Assembly (NCBI RefSeq): GCF_018139145.2
Contig: NC_059478.1
Span: 12,693,001-12,757,000, forward strand
From: Gymnogyps californianus
Lineage: Eukaryota; Chordata; Aves; Accipitriformes; Cathartidae
Length of the DNA: 64,000 nt
Direction: 5' to 3'
Shown: positions 11,278-23,741 of the stretch, one piece after another
Layout of the letters: each line of letters opens with the position of its first letter
Numbering within the stretch: the stretch's first letter is position 1
Made by a program: the position numbers and the translations under genes
The notes under the pieces: generated by a model
What the model was told of the DNA's origin: nothing
The model's input: only the letters and a program-made list of their open reading frames with translations
The model's database searches: none

Positions 11278-13220
11278 ACAGGACAATGTTAACCTTTCCC
11301 CTCCATTATCTAATTAATATTACAATCTAGAAAGAGAGAGCTACTATGGCATTGTCATAAGTGTCTGATTACAGATTGAGTAAAATTGGTGACTCCATTT
11401 TAAGGTTATAAAATGATTTTTGGAGTGACCAGTGGTCCCAGAAATGGTATTCTGGAACACACGTGACTAGAGAACTAAAGATAACTTGACAGAATTTAAA
11501 AAGCCTCGCTGTGATCATTACAGAGACTCAAACTTTGTTGGCCAATAATCTGAATTCTCAAAGCTTGTTGAATTTATAGAGATACTTACAAACTTAACAG
11601 TTAAGCGTGCCTGTTAGATCAGGATTGATCGTAGTGTTTCCAGATCTAGGCTGCAGTGATGGTGCAGGAATTCAGTTCTGCTCTGTTAGATGTGACTTGT
11701 GAACCTGCAATATTTCTTCTGGAGAAGACATTTAAGCTTAAACTCCTTTCTGAGTTCTGTCTTCAGGTTGCAGCTGTGGGCTCTGTAAGTTCCATCACTT
11801 GGATTAGGTTAGTAACGAATAAAACCCGATTTTTAATTATATTTAGAGTTTTGCAAAATATTAGAATGTGACTTTTTTTTATAACTTAGTGTTTGAAGAG
11901 CATTACACTTCAGATTTCTACCATAAACTTTGCATAACTCTTCTGTACGTTAAAGATTGCACTGATTTCATAGATTATCATATATGTTGCTTTGCAAATT
12001 ACAGTATAATGTAGAAAGACTTTCCTCTTCCACTAAAACAGAGAAGAGTCCACTTCACTGTACATTTGTTGTAATAACAGTAAGGGACAACCTCTGGGAG
12101 TTGTGAACATGGAGTACTTGTGAAAATCAGGCAGTTTCTATCTAAAATGCTAAGGCCACCAAGTTAGGGAGATTTAGGCTTCGCTGTCGGTGTGTATATA
12201 TACATATTTAACTTTTTACACTTATATGTAGGACTTCTCAAGTCCCTTTCACCCCTATTAATGCCTCTAATATTTCTTCTTTTTGAAGAAGAGTACTCTG
12301 TCTTGAGCCTATCTGGCAGTCTTGAACTGTAAAGACTGCCAGTATATAGGATTGAATTGATGTCATTATTCTTGAGAGGTCTTGTTCAGACGTATAAATG
12401 TCAGAATTAACTTATTAGTAATTTGTTTCTCAGATGTCACAAAGACCTGCAGAGAGTATTCAAGTGAAAATGACACTATGTGAGAAACAGAAAATACTCA
12501 TCCAAAACCAGTCTCATTTTCTCAAAACAAACAAGCAATAGCCCCAAAACGTCCTCCTGACTCTCTTTCCCCAGAATACACTGTTATTACTTCCATTTCT
12601 CAACAATGGTTCACTTCTAGTACAAAAATTGTATTTCCAGCGACAACAGTGCACTTGAACATGTGTACAGCAACTCCATTCAGCAGCATTGGGTAAGTAG
12701 CAGGAGTCTTAGCAACTGTAACTAGAACGTGCACATCTGTAAACACACATGCAAAAGTTTTGATGAGGGAGTGATGCCTGGGTATGTCCCAGGGTGAGAT
12801 ATGGTTGCCCCTGCTGACAGATGCAGGACTGACACCGTCCTGTTGTGCTTTCTGTAACTAGGCTGTCACTGTGGTTCTACTGACTGCCGTGAAACTCTGA
12901 TTCAGTGCACTTCCATGATATGATCTTTATCCCGATCCTTCTCAGAAATGAGTATTAGCTAGCAATGTATGCAGAAATTCAAGCCCGAAGCCTTTACAAT
13001 CTGTTTAGGTCTACAGATTGCATAACATTAGTCTTCTCTGTGTTCTTTGAGACTGTAGAATTTCTAGAGCAGTATTTCATCATGTATATGTTTGGGTCTG
13101 TATAGATAATGATGGCCAGAAAAACAATGAAGAGAAATACACGCTTTGTACTGAAATTTTATCTATTGCATATTGTGGCAAAAATGGTGTCTTGGTGAAC
13201 ATACTGTACTGGTGATGAAC

Positions 13221-13255
13221 TTTCATTTCATTAAATGAAATGCACCATATGGTGC
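13221..13255. repeat. Two adjacent palindromes
   Basis: TTTCATTT and AAATGAAA separated by 4 bases form a hairpin at 13221-13240. It is followed at once by the perfect 14-bp palindrome GCACCATATGGTGC (13242-13255). Possible cruciform or protein-binding site; no function is shown. Confidence 0.6.
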
Positions 13256-16200
13256 AAAATGCTGCTGTTCAGCTTGTTTGTTTTGCATACACTTCTTACA
13301 TTCTCCTCTTTCTGATACAGTATGATGGTGGGAAAGGTAATAAGTTGGTTAATACAAAATTTCTCATTTATAATGCCAGATGTGCATTTTGGTGGATAAA
13401 TGTTTGCATCCATAAATAATTAAACTTACAGGTTTTCTTAGGAATGAATTGATTGACTATGTCCTAATATTTACATCTGTAACTTTGCATTTGCAAGGAC
13501 AAACATGAAGGCTGGGCTGGAGGTTGGCTGAAAATCTGGTCTTGCATATTCTATGAAAAATATTACTCAAATTTCTCACAGGTGAATAAACCGCATGCAT
13601 GGATGCATCTAGTTAATTCAATGGTTTAATAAGCCTAGAATCCCAGTGAGGCTGTAACAAATCCCCCTGGCGTCTTGGAGTTATGAGAAAGATGTATAAA
13701 ATTATATGCAAGCAGAAGAGCTCTTTCTAAATTTGAGGAGTCTTTTGCACATTATTTTTTTTTTTGTTCTGTTCACTACATGAATACCTTATCTGCGGCT
13801 CAGTCATAATAAAGTGTTAGATCAATTATCGTTTGAGGGCAGTATCTGGGGTCAATTTGCATCTGACAATTTTTTTTCCTTTGGATAGTTTGTTTTTGAA
13901 ACAGTTATGCAGAACTAAGACAGATGCCTCTCTCTTAATGTTCCTTTGAGAAAGATGGCTAGCTTGAAGTGGAAATTTCTGCAGCTCCCTTGTCAGGGAG
14001 GAGCACCTTGTCATAAGCTGCCCCATTTTCAGATGTTAAACACATGTGGATCCTGGATCAGAACCAATTCTCTAGTTAGAAACACAGGAATTGCAAGCTG
14101 ACTAGGACTGACTGATTTAGCAAAACAACTGGAACTAATATAACTACATAAATTTAATGATGAATGCTAGGTTTAAGGTCATTGTACTCTGAACTAAATC
14201 TGGACAACTAAGCAATATGAAGCCTGGTCAGTTCTTGGATGCTAAACCTGCCAGGAAAGAAAAATCATACAGGAAATAATAATTCTGCAGTAGGTTCCTT
14301 TTGCTGCGTTTTGATACAGAACCAAAATCCTAGGTTAGCAATCGTGTTGCTCTTGTTATTTTTCAGTATCGTGTAGGTGTTTGCTATTTTACAGGCATTC
14401 ACAGGGACAGGATACCTGCTCCAAGAAACCTAGAATATCTTGGAAGGCGTATATATTTTCAGGTGAAAAATAAAGCAGATACTGTGAGTACATTTTATCA
14501 TGGCAAGATTTTACCATATCTTCAGGAAAAGGAATCTGTTGTTCTTCACAGCTTCTGAAATGGGGAACTGCCTTCATGTTCCACTGAATTAAATAAAAAA
14601 GCAGGTAAAGCAACGCTGAGTGTAAATCTCCTCCTCTCTCAAAGATGCACGCATAATTTTACAAATATACTTGGAATACAGTAGCAGAAACTTGTATCAA
14701 ATTTTTCAATTAGTGAAGTTCTGTGGAGTTCAGAGGAAAAAATAATGAAGCTGAAGAAAAGGATGATAGATAAGAAAACTTTCCACTGAATGTACTCCTG
14801 TATAAAATGGTAATTTTATTAATAGGTGAGGGAGGATAAAATGCACGAAATGGTAGCTAACTACGTGGAAAGCCATATACTGTGCCCTGGTTTAGCAGAT
14901 CATAGGTATATGAAATTGGAATGCAGCTGAATTGATTGCGATCTGATATTCATTATACTTCAGCACTGCTGGCAGAATCCCTTCTAACCAAACGTGCATA
15001 ACGTGCTTTCTTAGCACTTTCAGAAAGCCTTGAGTTTATAATGACAATTAAAGTGCATCTTTTCCAATAATTACACAATCTGAATTTGGTCTGTGCTAAT
15101 AAGCTTTAAGGAAACTTAAATTCCACATTTTAATATCAGAAATCCACTTAATTATAGGTAATCTCTGGCTCTGCATGTCACTTGTATTAGCATTTATATT
15201 CCTCTTTGAGTCTGCAATATAATTTTCTGTTTATTGTCGTGAACATCTTTCTAATATATACCTGCAATCTCATGTAGGCCATGGCTGGCAACCAGCCAAG
15301 CTCATAATTTATCTTTGCCTTATCTGATTTAGCCCACCAAAAGAGAGTGGCAGTGTGAATAGCAAACATTCTACATGATGGGCCAAGGCGGCAGCCTGAA
15401 CAAGCACCAGCTTGTTGTCTTCCTCCTCATCATCTTCGTAAGATTCTTTTAGAAATGAAGACCTGATTTGCCTACCTGTTTCTGGAGGCTGGGTACTGGC
15501 CTGCAAAACTTGCTTCCTCAGCAGAAAGAGCTTATCCAAGAAGGCAGTGCCCTAAATTCTGCTCTGTTCACCGTTTGGAAGAGGCAGCCAGGTAGAATTT
15601 ATTTCCCTCAGGAATTTTTCTTTTGCTGATTAATTGTTTTCCATACTAGGCTATTACATTGGTAAAATATTTATAGCCATTATGATGAAAATTGCCAGGA
15701 TATGAATTCGCACAGTCTTGCTACCTTTTGATTTTATTTTTCTTTTTTTTCCCAGGACTTTGAAACACTGCTGTGGTTTTGGCTTGCCTCTCTATTCTTG
15801 CTATCCTTTTCTGTCACACTCAGTAATTGGCCTAATAAAAGGCAGGAACAAGAATTTATTACACCTTGGGCAATACTTGAAACAAACTTTATTTGCTGGA
15901 GCAGCACTTTTTATCTACTCGCTGCTGTATATTTTGACATTCCTTCTAAATATTAAATTTGACTTTATTAAAAGTTAAATCTTGGCTTTTTTGTGATTGC
16001 TGCTGTTTTTGCAGTTTCTTAGGCAGACGAGTACATATATAAACATATAATTTAATGAAGCTTTTGGAGAAACAATATAAGCTGTGGCTATATCTGCTTC
16101 ATTACTGCCAGAATCCACAAAAATGGTATGAATTAAAGACTAGTTTCTGTAATACCTTGTAAAATAGTCTTGGAATAATTTCTGTGATGAATTGAGAGAA

Positions 16201-16892
16201 CAAAGATGAGAACTATTCAACTTGTCATACCATTTCCAAGCTTGGGATTTGATGAAATCTTCCTCAAACAAATGATGCCCTTTACGTTTAAAATGGTTTG
16301 CAAAACTAATGACGGTAGTAAAAATAGAACCAGGTGAGATTGTTATGATGTAATTTCCACTGTTGAATCTGTTTTTCTTCCACATACTAGGTGGTAAAAT
16401 GATCAAAATTTTTTTGTTTTCTAAAAAGGCCTTAAGAAATAGCAATACGTCATCCTGGAACTGTTTATGCAGGAATTTTTATTCTTTGAAATCTTCCAGT
16501 GTTAAAGCAACAAGAAAACATTTAGAATGTCCTTTGGTGGAATCTTATTACACTTGTTATATATGTAAACTGATATTCTTTGATGCCAGCACGTTGCCCA
16601 TACAGAGAAATCTCTGCGCAATTAAATGAAAGGAGAAAGAAAAGGACTAAATAAAAGTAATATTTTTCTCTTATCTGATTAGAATTAAATACATTAACAA
16701 ATTGTCTGGTAACACAAATAGGCAATAATACAAAAAATCTACATTGTACATTATTTCAAGAAAAATAACTTCATTTGAATACAAAAGGATAAATACACTT
16801 TTTGTCCTATAGCCACTCTTGTACAGTAGGTGAACACAGCATCTTACTGATGCAGTGCTGCTAAGGTATACAAGGATATGACTGGCTTGAGT

Positions 16893-16898
16893 TTTATT
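16893..16898 (-). terminator. Candidate NTNG1 poly(A) signal 2
   Basis: A second AATAAA on the minus strand (context CTCAATAAAACTC), 186 bases after the first. It could give a longer transcript end. Position-based candidate only. Confidence 0.35.
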
Positions 16899-17078
16899 GA
16901 GGGGGCTGTTACACATGTGCATCACTAACATCAGACAAAGAATCTTTCAACCAACAAGGGTTACAGAGCAACGTTCACTAAAGCACAGGTTGGAAAGGAT
17001 TTGGGGGCTGAAGCAGGCCAATATGGCAGCTTTTACAGATTTCCTTATACCCACAATGCACTGACAGCAAAGAATGCC

Positions 17079-17084
17079 TTTATT
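17079..17084 (-). terminator. Candidate NTNG1 poly(A) signal 1
   Basis: AATAAA on the minus strand about 380 bases after the NTNG1 stop, followed by AGGCATTCTTTGCTG and then a TGTCAGTG stretch that could act as the GU-rich downstream element. First canonical hexamer after the stop that I can see. Confidence 0.5.
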
Positions 17085-17461
17085 TGGTCGGTCCACACAC
17101 CGGGTGGAGGTACAGTAGCACACCATATAGGAGTAGCAAATGTTTGTTAAATTCTCTTCCCATTCTGGGGGCTGTCAAAGCCGTTTCAGTCCTGCGTGAG
17201 CTTTGCAGCTAGCATTGATTTGACAGAATAGGCAGCTGCCAACTTGTCTCGAGTCAGAGGTGAACAGTCTTGACTCAGAGCCCTGTCCGTAACTGATTAA
17301 TATGGCTTAGTTCAGTTAGGCCTTCGTAGTTTGTATGTGGTTATTTCTTCCCTCTTTTTTCCTTTTTAAATTTCAGTAGCAAACGCTTGGATTTTGTTTT
17401 GTTTTCACGTGGCACGCTCATTTGAAGCAGTCTGAATGTGATGCCATCAACCATACGGAGT

Positions 17462-17688
17462 CTAGCATATGCAAAGTCCAGTTGCTCCTAGTAGAGCAGT
17501 CAGCAGTAATAGAGGCCTGTGTGATATTGCCCCCTGGCCGGAGTTTTGGCTGCAGCCTCCTGGATCCCTTTCACACTTCAACTTCTCGCATAAAATGCCA
17601 GTGTAAGCCGGAGGGCACTGGCATCGCACATTGTTGATGCATGTTCCTCCGTTCTGGCAATGCAGTAGTTCATTGTCACATACGTTTG
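17462..17688 (-). CDS. NTNG1: Netrin-G1 terminal coding exon: EGF-like module, GPI tail, stop
   Basis: The last coding exon, 227 nt ending at a TAG (17464-17462). After the split first codon it reads NVCDNELLHCQNGGTC, then INNVRCQCPPAYTGILC, a classical six-cysteine EGF-like module. A short linker follows (EKLKCERDPGGC, then SQNSGQGAISHR) and then a hydrophobic tail PLLLLTALLGATGLCIC. The small residues of NSGQGA followed by a hydrophobic C-terminus with no charged tail are the expected GPI-attachment signal, so the mature protein should lose the tail and sit on the outer leaflet. Human netrin-G1 has the same layout (CEKLRCE...SGQGAPPH...LLLLTTLLG). The acceptor has a long pyrimidine tract ending CTATCTTGCAG. 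The start phase fits all four upstream cassette exons. The C-terminal tail is the least conserved part, which is usual for cleaved GPI signals. Confidence 0.97.
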
Positions 17689-17935
17689 CTGCAAGATAGC
17701 AGGGGAGGGAGGGAAAGAAAAGCAGAATAAATATAAGTTCATCTACAGGAGAAACTCTGCGCTAAAACCAGAGCTAAAACACTACCTCCCCCCTCTTCCT
17801 GAGACATGTAAACAGGGGATGTGTTTTTTTAAACACTTCAGGTTTGAATTTTTTATTTTATTTGATGTTTTCTTTTTTTTTTTTTAAGGCTGTAGTCTTG
17901 GAGAACCATATCGTTCACGTCAGACCACTGACTAT

Positions 17936-17999
17936 GATAATATTAATTAATGAATTAATATGAATAATGATTAATAATGAGATAATATGAATATTAATA
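17936..17999. repeat. TAAT/ATTAAT low-complexity tract
   Basis: Repeated AATATTAAT, GAATTAATATG and AATAATGATTAATAATG units. AT-rich simple sequence. Confidence 0.6.
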
Positions 18000-20324
18000 C
18001 CTGCCTTGTGCCAGTGTCTGCATTTTTTTAGTTACTACTGAACTGGAACTGTAGGTGGGTGTGTTATTATTTGAAAGGGGCAACGTACCTAGAGCTTTTG
18101 GAAAACATGAACAGTGGTTAAAAATGCAACATGGCTTTGCTGAAGTAAAAAGATCCGTATGAGAAGGCAGGGTTTTATAATCAAGAACTGCATGTATTAA
18201 TGACCTGAAAAAATTACGCAAAAAAAGATAAGGCAAGCACAGGCAGGAAATTCAGCATGCTATCTGATGGGGATTATATGGTATATACATATGGAAATAA
18301 AAGATAATGTTGTTATTTCCATTACAGATCAAATATTTCTTCTTAATTAGATTTGCTACTTTGGTACAAGGGTAACTGGCATCTTAAAACTATCTTAGTT
18401 AGATATTGTAGCCTGATGTAATAACTTCAGAAGTCAGATTTGACAAAAGAGAAAATAATACAGGTAAAATTTAGAGCTGCATAATAGTATCGTATTTGAA
18501 AAATTGATAGCTTTACTTTGTATTACTTAACATCAATTGAAATATTTCACTGGGTAAATATGTAGAGAGATGAGGAACTTACTACTTAAATGTGTCAATC
18601 TGTGTTTTATTCCAGATGATATCACTAGTAGAGTATGTGCTAGATTACAGCTCTGTCTTCCATAGGAGAGAAAATTTTAGTAAAGATGTTGCACCTGCTA
18701 TCTAGGCAGAACGTAACAGTAAAAATTTTCACTTGGAGAATTAGGGAGAAGATTGTTTGGTTTAGAAGCAGACTCAACATTATATGCTGTTTATGCATAC
18801 CTTAGCCTAGAAATACCCTAATTAATTCAGAATAGGGAAAATATTGTTAATTTTACTTTAAACATTGCTATTTATTGCTACAAAAAAGTACAGTTTTATA
18901 AATGTTAATTTTCTTATTTTTAAAAGCAAACCAAATATTATGAGAATTAAAATTGAAACAGTCCAAGTTCTTAAGTGATGCAGTTCTACATAAATCTGTA
19001 CAATTTTGTGCACCAGCAGCCTTACTGGTAATCTTATCTGTCCTGGCTTCCTTTCAGAACAATAATTTTCTCACTCTAGAAGGACTCTCTGACAACTGCA
19101 TTCTAATGTTCTGTATCCAAGTGGGCCAAATAATAACGCAGTGTGTTAGAAACTCATAGATGCAATTGAGAGAGAACAGTTAAATAATTTTTTTCAGTGA
19201 TTCCTTTAGCAATCAAAGGTTTTTACTAAGAGCTACGGATTTAACGTTGTTGTCCAGTTTCTGAATTGTAATGTCAAAATTTGAATATTAAGGTACAACA
19301 AACAACACACTGATGACAGCCATATGTCTGAATTTTAATGTTCTAGATATACATTACAAAAAAAAAAGTGTTTATATCATGTACAAGGAACAGTAAATCA
19401 CCACCAAATAAATGTGATGAGATTAACAACCCAGAAAAATATAATTATAACAAGCCGAAAAAATGAACTGTATTTTAAAAGTCAGTATTTGATTTACATC
19501 TCTTATAACTGAGGCTATGTATCTTTAAAGCTGACTTTATTATTCATATTGTATATATTTAGCCATATCAATATGCAAAATCAAAATACTTTATCTGATG
19601 GTACAGCTACTGAATCTGCTTGTTCTAGACTACTCATTGCTGGGATGCCTCCTACAGTTCAGGCAATGAAAACGGTGAAATATCTGTCCCATCAGTACTG
19701 ACCATTGTTTGCCTTGAATAATTGAGGGGAATTCAATAGTTAATTAAATACCACTTCTTAAACAGCAGATGAGATATTTCACGTCGTGTTTGGCCCAGAA
19801 TATATTATCCAAATTTTCCCAACTATTCAGTAAACCAAACTTATTTTCCAATCGCTTTCCTATTTTTAAACTTATTTTGACAACTATAGCCTGTTATTTT
19901 AAGAGGCCATCAGCCCAGATTCTGATCTGTAGTTACAGATTGCTGGAGATGTGTGGCTGAAGTGGCATTTTACTACATGCTGGCTGTTCTGCCTGACACA
20001 CTGATGCAGGCTGCTATCAAATGCCTCTAAACATTGGTGTCTACAAAATCCTGGATACAATGTTATAGATGCTGCTTCTTAAATCAGACCATTTATTTCT
20101 CCTTAGAAAGTTTTTAAAATGTACTTAAGGAATGGATCAAAAGCTTCTCCTTTATTATTCTTGCATGCTTTTAAAAGTTTGCCCACAGAAATGCATTAAA
20201 GTAAAAACAGGTAGATTTTAATGTTCTCGGCAAACTACTACGTAGCTGAAAATTCTTGAATTGTTAATCTTGTATTGTCACAGCTTGCTTTCCCTTAGTT
20301 TCGTCCTTGTATCTCTTTCTCTTG

Positions 20325-20360
20325 CACACACACATGTACACACATATATGTATCATGTAG
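20325..20360. repeat. CA/TA microsatellite-like tract
   Basis: CACACACACATGTACACAC followed by ATATATGTATCATG. Short degenerate dinucleotide repeat. Confidence 0.6.
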
Positions 20361-23300
20361 ATAGCATTTGTGGTGATTTGGAAGTTAAATGAAATGATTC
20401 TGAAAATGTTATGAAATCCCATTATTTATTTTTTGCCAATTTTGTTTTGATTTTATTCTGACCACCTCTAATACCATTTCCACCTTCCCAAAAGCATGGT
20501 CAGGATTACTTTTAAAACTTTAACATTAACTAATTATGTTTATTCAGTTTAGGAATTAGATTAGCTATAGCTAATGAGTGTAGCACATCAGCAGCATAAA
20601 GAAAAGTACTTTCACTGGAATTTAAAACAAAATTTATGCCTTAAACAAAAGTAGTCGACATGCTGCCAAGACCAAAGCAAGGCAAGTATATTAACTGTTG
20701 TTATGAAAATTAACAATGTTTCAAATTGTTAACATTTTTGACCTTGGATTCCACCCATTGTTCATAACTTTGAAAGCATGCAGGTCTAGTGGCTGAAGAA
20801 ATTATTCTTGGCTGTTTTTTTGTCTAATGCATCTGTTTCCTTGGTACTTCTTATCTAGTAAAGAATGTTACTTGAATTGATTTATGAGGAAGTTTTCAGC
20901 ACACATGCTAACAGAATATTCTCTCGGCATAATAAGTGAGTAAAAAACCAAGCATAGCGAAACCCATGTTTTCAGTAATGATGTTCATAGGTAGCTTCAA
21001 TATATGCAGTGGTTGTCTATATATAGAGAGCTGTGAACAGCACATTGAAATGCCATGAAAAAATTAGGAGGTTTCATCTCACTACATAAACAATTTCAGT
21101 AAATTGAGGCCAAGCACAAGCAGTTTCTTGTCAAATACAGAATTAGTTCCTATGAATACTACAAAGATTCTGTAACTAACATGCATTATTCTCTAAATAT
21201 GTGATCATTTAATCAATAAATGGTAAAAACAATCACAGAATACAGAAGAAATTGCAACAAATGAGGAAGCTTGTGTGTATGCCTAATAAGAATACGGACA
21301 TCTACGCATACATATAGCAAACATGCACAAGAAAACCTCTGCAATTGTGAAGGGATTAGTAATATTTTTCCCACAATTTGTCAAATGGACATTAATGAAA
21401 TTGGGGAATGCAAAACACTTAGTCTCATTCAAATGCAAAGGTTTAAAATTGTTTCCAGTTGATCAGAACATAAGTGTCCACAATCAAAATATTTTCAAAT
21501 TGCCAGAGTTAGCAACAACAAATTATTTCCATTATTTGGAAACAATCCTAAAAATACAATATATACTTGTTATGTGTTAAAGATCTCTATGTGGAGCTCC
21601 ACTGACTCATGAGATTTCACCCATATAAAGTAAATATTAGGAATGCGGATATAAGGGCATGGGGAAAACTTGTAAGTAGTCAGGCTTCTTCTGAAAGGTT
21701 ACAACTATTGCTGTTACAATTAGTGTTGCGCAGCACATGACAAAACCTCAAATTTTTATAGCTTAAGTATCTTATTCATTTGAATAACCAGTGGCTAATA
21801 ACTGACTTGGAGGTTTTGTCACTCAGATTTCTCCCCCTGCCTGTCTTCCAATTAGATCTACTGTTAGATTATTATTAGAATTTAATTTATTGTTACCAGT
21901 TACAGTTACTGCCAAATGGTTTTCAAATGTTTTGCTACCACGAATACACGTGTCAGTGCTGATCAGATTTCTTCAGTGGTTTTAAACCACAGACATACCT
22001 GATATGAAAAACAGCTATCGCTCTTTTAAACAAGATATTCATGATGATTTGTTTTTTTGAAGTGACCCTAATTCAACATTTGCCGTAGTGGGATCAGTAA
22101 AACTATCTTAGGATACTGTCAAATCACGACAAGGTAGATGCTTTGATAGCATGAAAGAAAACTGGTTTGTGCTCATGTACCAAGGCACATTGAAGTTAAG
22201 ACAAAATAAATCAGTGTAGACAAGTACAAGCCTAAAGCATATCTTACTGTGTCAATATGGTCATAAAATGACAAACATTAATAGAAAGATCTCCAGTGCA
22301 AAGTTGAAACAATGTTGTGATTAATTATATTGCCAACAATACAAGGAAATAAACATTGACCAAGTGCGAGTAGTTTCTGAAGGCAGACATCTCCATCTTC
22401 ACTTGTCTTAGAAATGCCCGTTAGAGGCACAATTGAAATGACACTTGATTTTTTTATCAAACCAGTTTTATTACATTATCAGAGAGTAAATGAATAGGTG
22501 GGTAATGGAGGTACTGCGTTTGCTGAAAATTTCTGGTAGAATTTTTAGATTGTTTGCCTACGTGTAATTTCTGTTCTTTCTGCACAGTTCTCAATTCAAA
22601 GCTAAGCCAGTTCTAATCAAATTGCAGGAAAAGTCTTCAGAGTTTCTACAAGAAGATGCAGCTACTATTCAGAGTTCTCCCCAGCGTGCAGCCACAGAAT
22701 GAATGGTGATTCCTCTCTCCTGTAAACAGGTACCAATTTATCCTAGCATCCACATGGGTAAGCTTAGTTGATTACGTTTCACTACTGAAGTGCAAAATCC
22801 ACTACGGAACAAATTTTATTTTAACCATGGTATAAGGATAGCAGAGGTAGAAAGTTACTCTGTTTCACAGGTTGTGTCTGTGCTTTCTCATTTTCCATCT
22901 CTATTCTTAATCTAAAATCCTTGGATTTAATTAATAAAAGATAATGAGAAGAAATACATCAAATCTGTCAAAAGGACAAGGGGGAGAACTGAATTTTGGA
23001 ATTGATACTCTTGCATGATAGAGAAGCCATAGTAGCTTTGTCAGAAACAACACAAGATTGCTTGTTAAAATGGCTGAAAACAAATCCAGATTTAGTTATC
23101 TAAGAATTAGATGGTTGAGATGATACCTTCCAATCTTCCTCGGTTTCAGAAAATGATTGATTAACCTTTCAGTTTTCTGATTTTGATGGTTCCAATATTG
23201 TACTTCTCCAAAAGACGATGATTCTCAAAGTGGGGGAAAAAATCCCCATTCTTTTTATTGCTTTGCTTATGGAGGAGCATCACTGAATTGGTATGACCCT

Positions 23301-23741
23301 TATCATATTTTAGGATAATCTCAGGAGAGCAATAAGCTACCTCATAGCTTTAGTTGCTTGAAAGGGACTACATACCCCTATCATTCATATTCCACTTACA
23401 AAGCTGTAAGCTGCAGTGCCATTATTTCTATCTTCCTGGAGATAAATGAACATTCTTACATGATCTGTCTTCTCTTTCCTTAACTAGGAAGAGAAGCAAT
23501 TGAAACTACAGGGTTTTTTTTTGTCTAGTGCCAACAGCAAGGTCAGGGTTTGGATGTAACCACTATCAATAAAAACTGGCTAAGCACAAAAACTCAGATA
23601 CAGAAGATGAAGGGGTCATCAAAAGGCCCTGCGAACAGCTGGAGGGTGCGATTTGGTTCCCTAAATACAAGCAGCTACTGCCATTAGAGGTGCCAGAGGG
23701 CATTTCAGACATTTACACGGAGCTGGCAGGTATGTCGTAAG

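Larger units (their letters stand above)
4423..16892. other. Non-coding region 3' of NTNG1
   Basis: About 12.5 kb with no supported exon. Contents recognised are two MIR-like SINE fragments (near 7.65-7.83 and 9.87-10.04 kb), one avian CR1 3' end (near 11.16-11.28 kb), T-rich simple sequence near 6.15 kb and a pair of adjacent palindromes at 13.22-13.26 kb. A TAAT-rich stretch near 15.0-15.3 kb could be a conserved element, but nothing in the sequence alone proves it. The rest is unremarkable AT-rich DNA. Confidence 0.6.
16893..17461 (-). other. NTNG1: NTNG1 3' UTR (extent inferred)
   Basis: Sequence following the TAG on the minus strand, with no further reading frame of note. Two canonical AATAAA hexamers follow the stop, about 380 and 565 bases downstream. 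The 3' boundary is not directly visible; the UTR could end about 20 bases after either signal or run further. A putative boundary at the second signal is used here. Confidence 0.55.
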
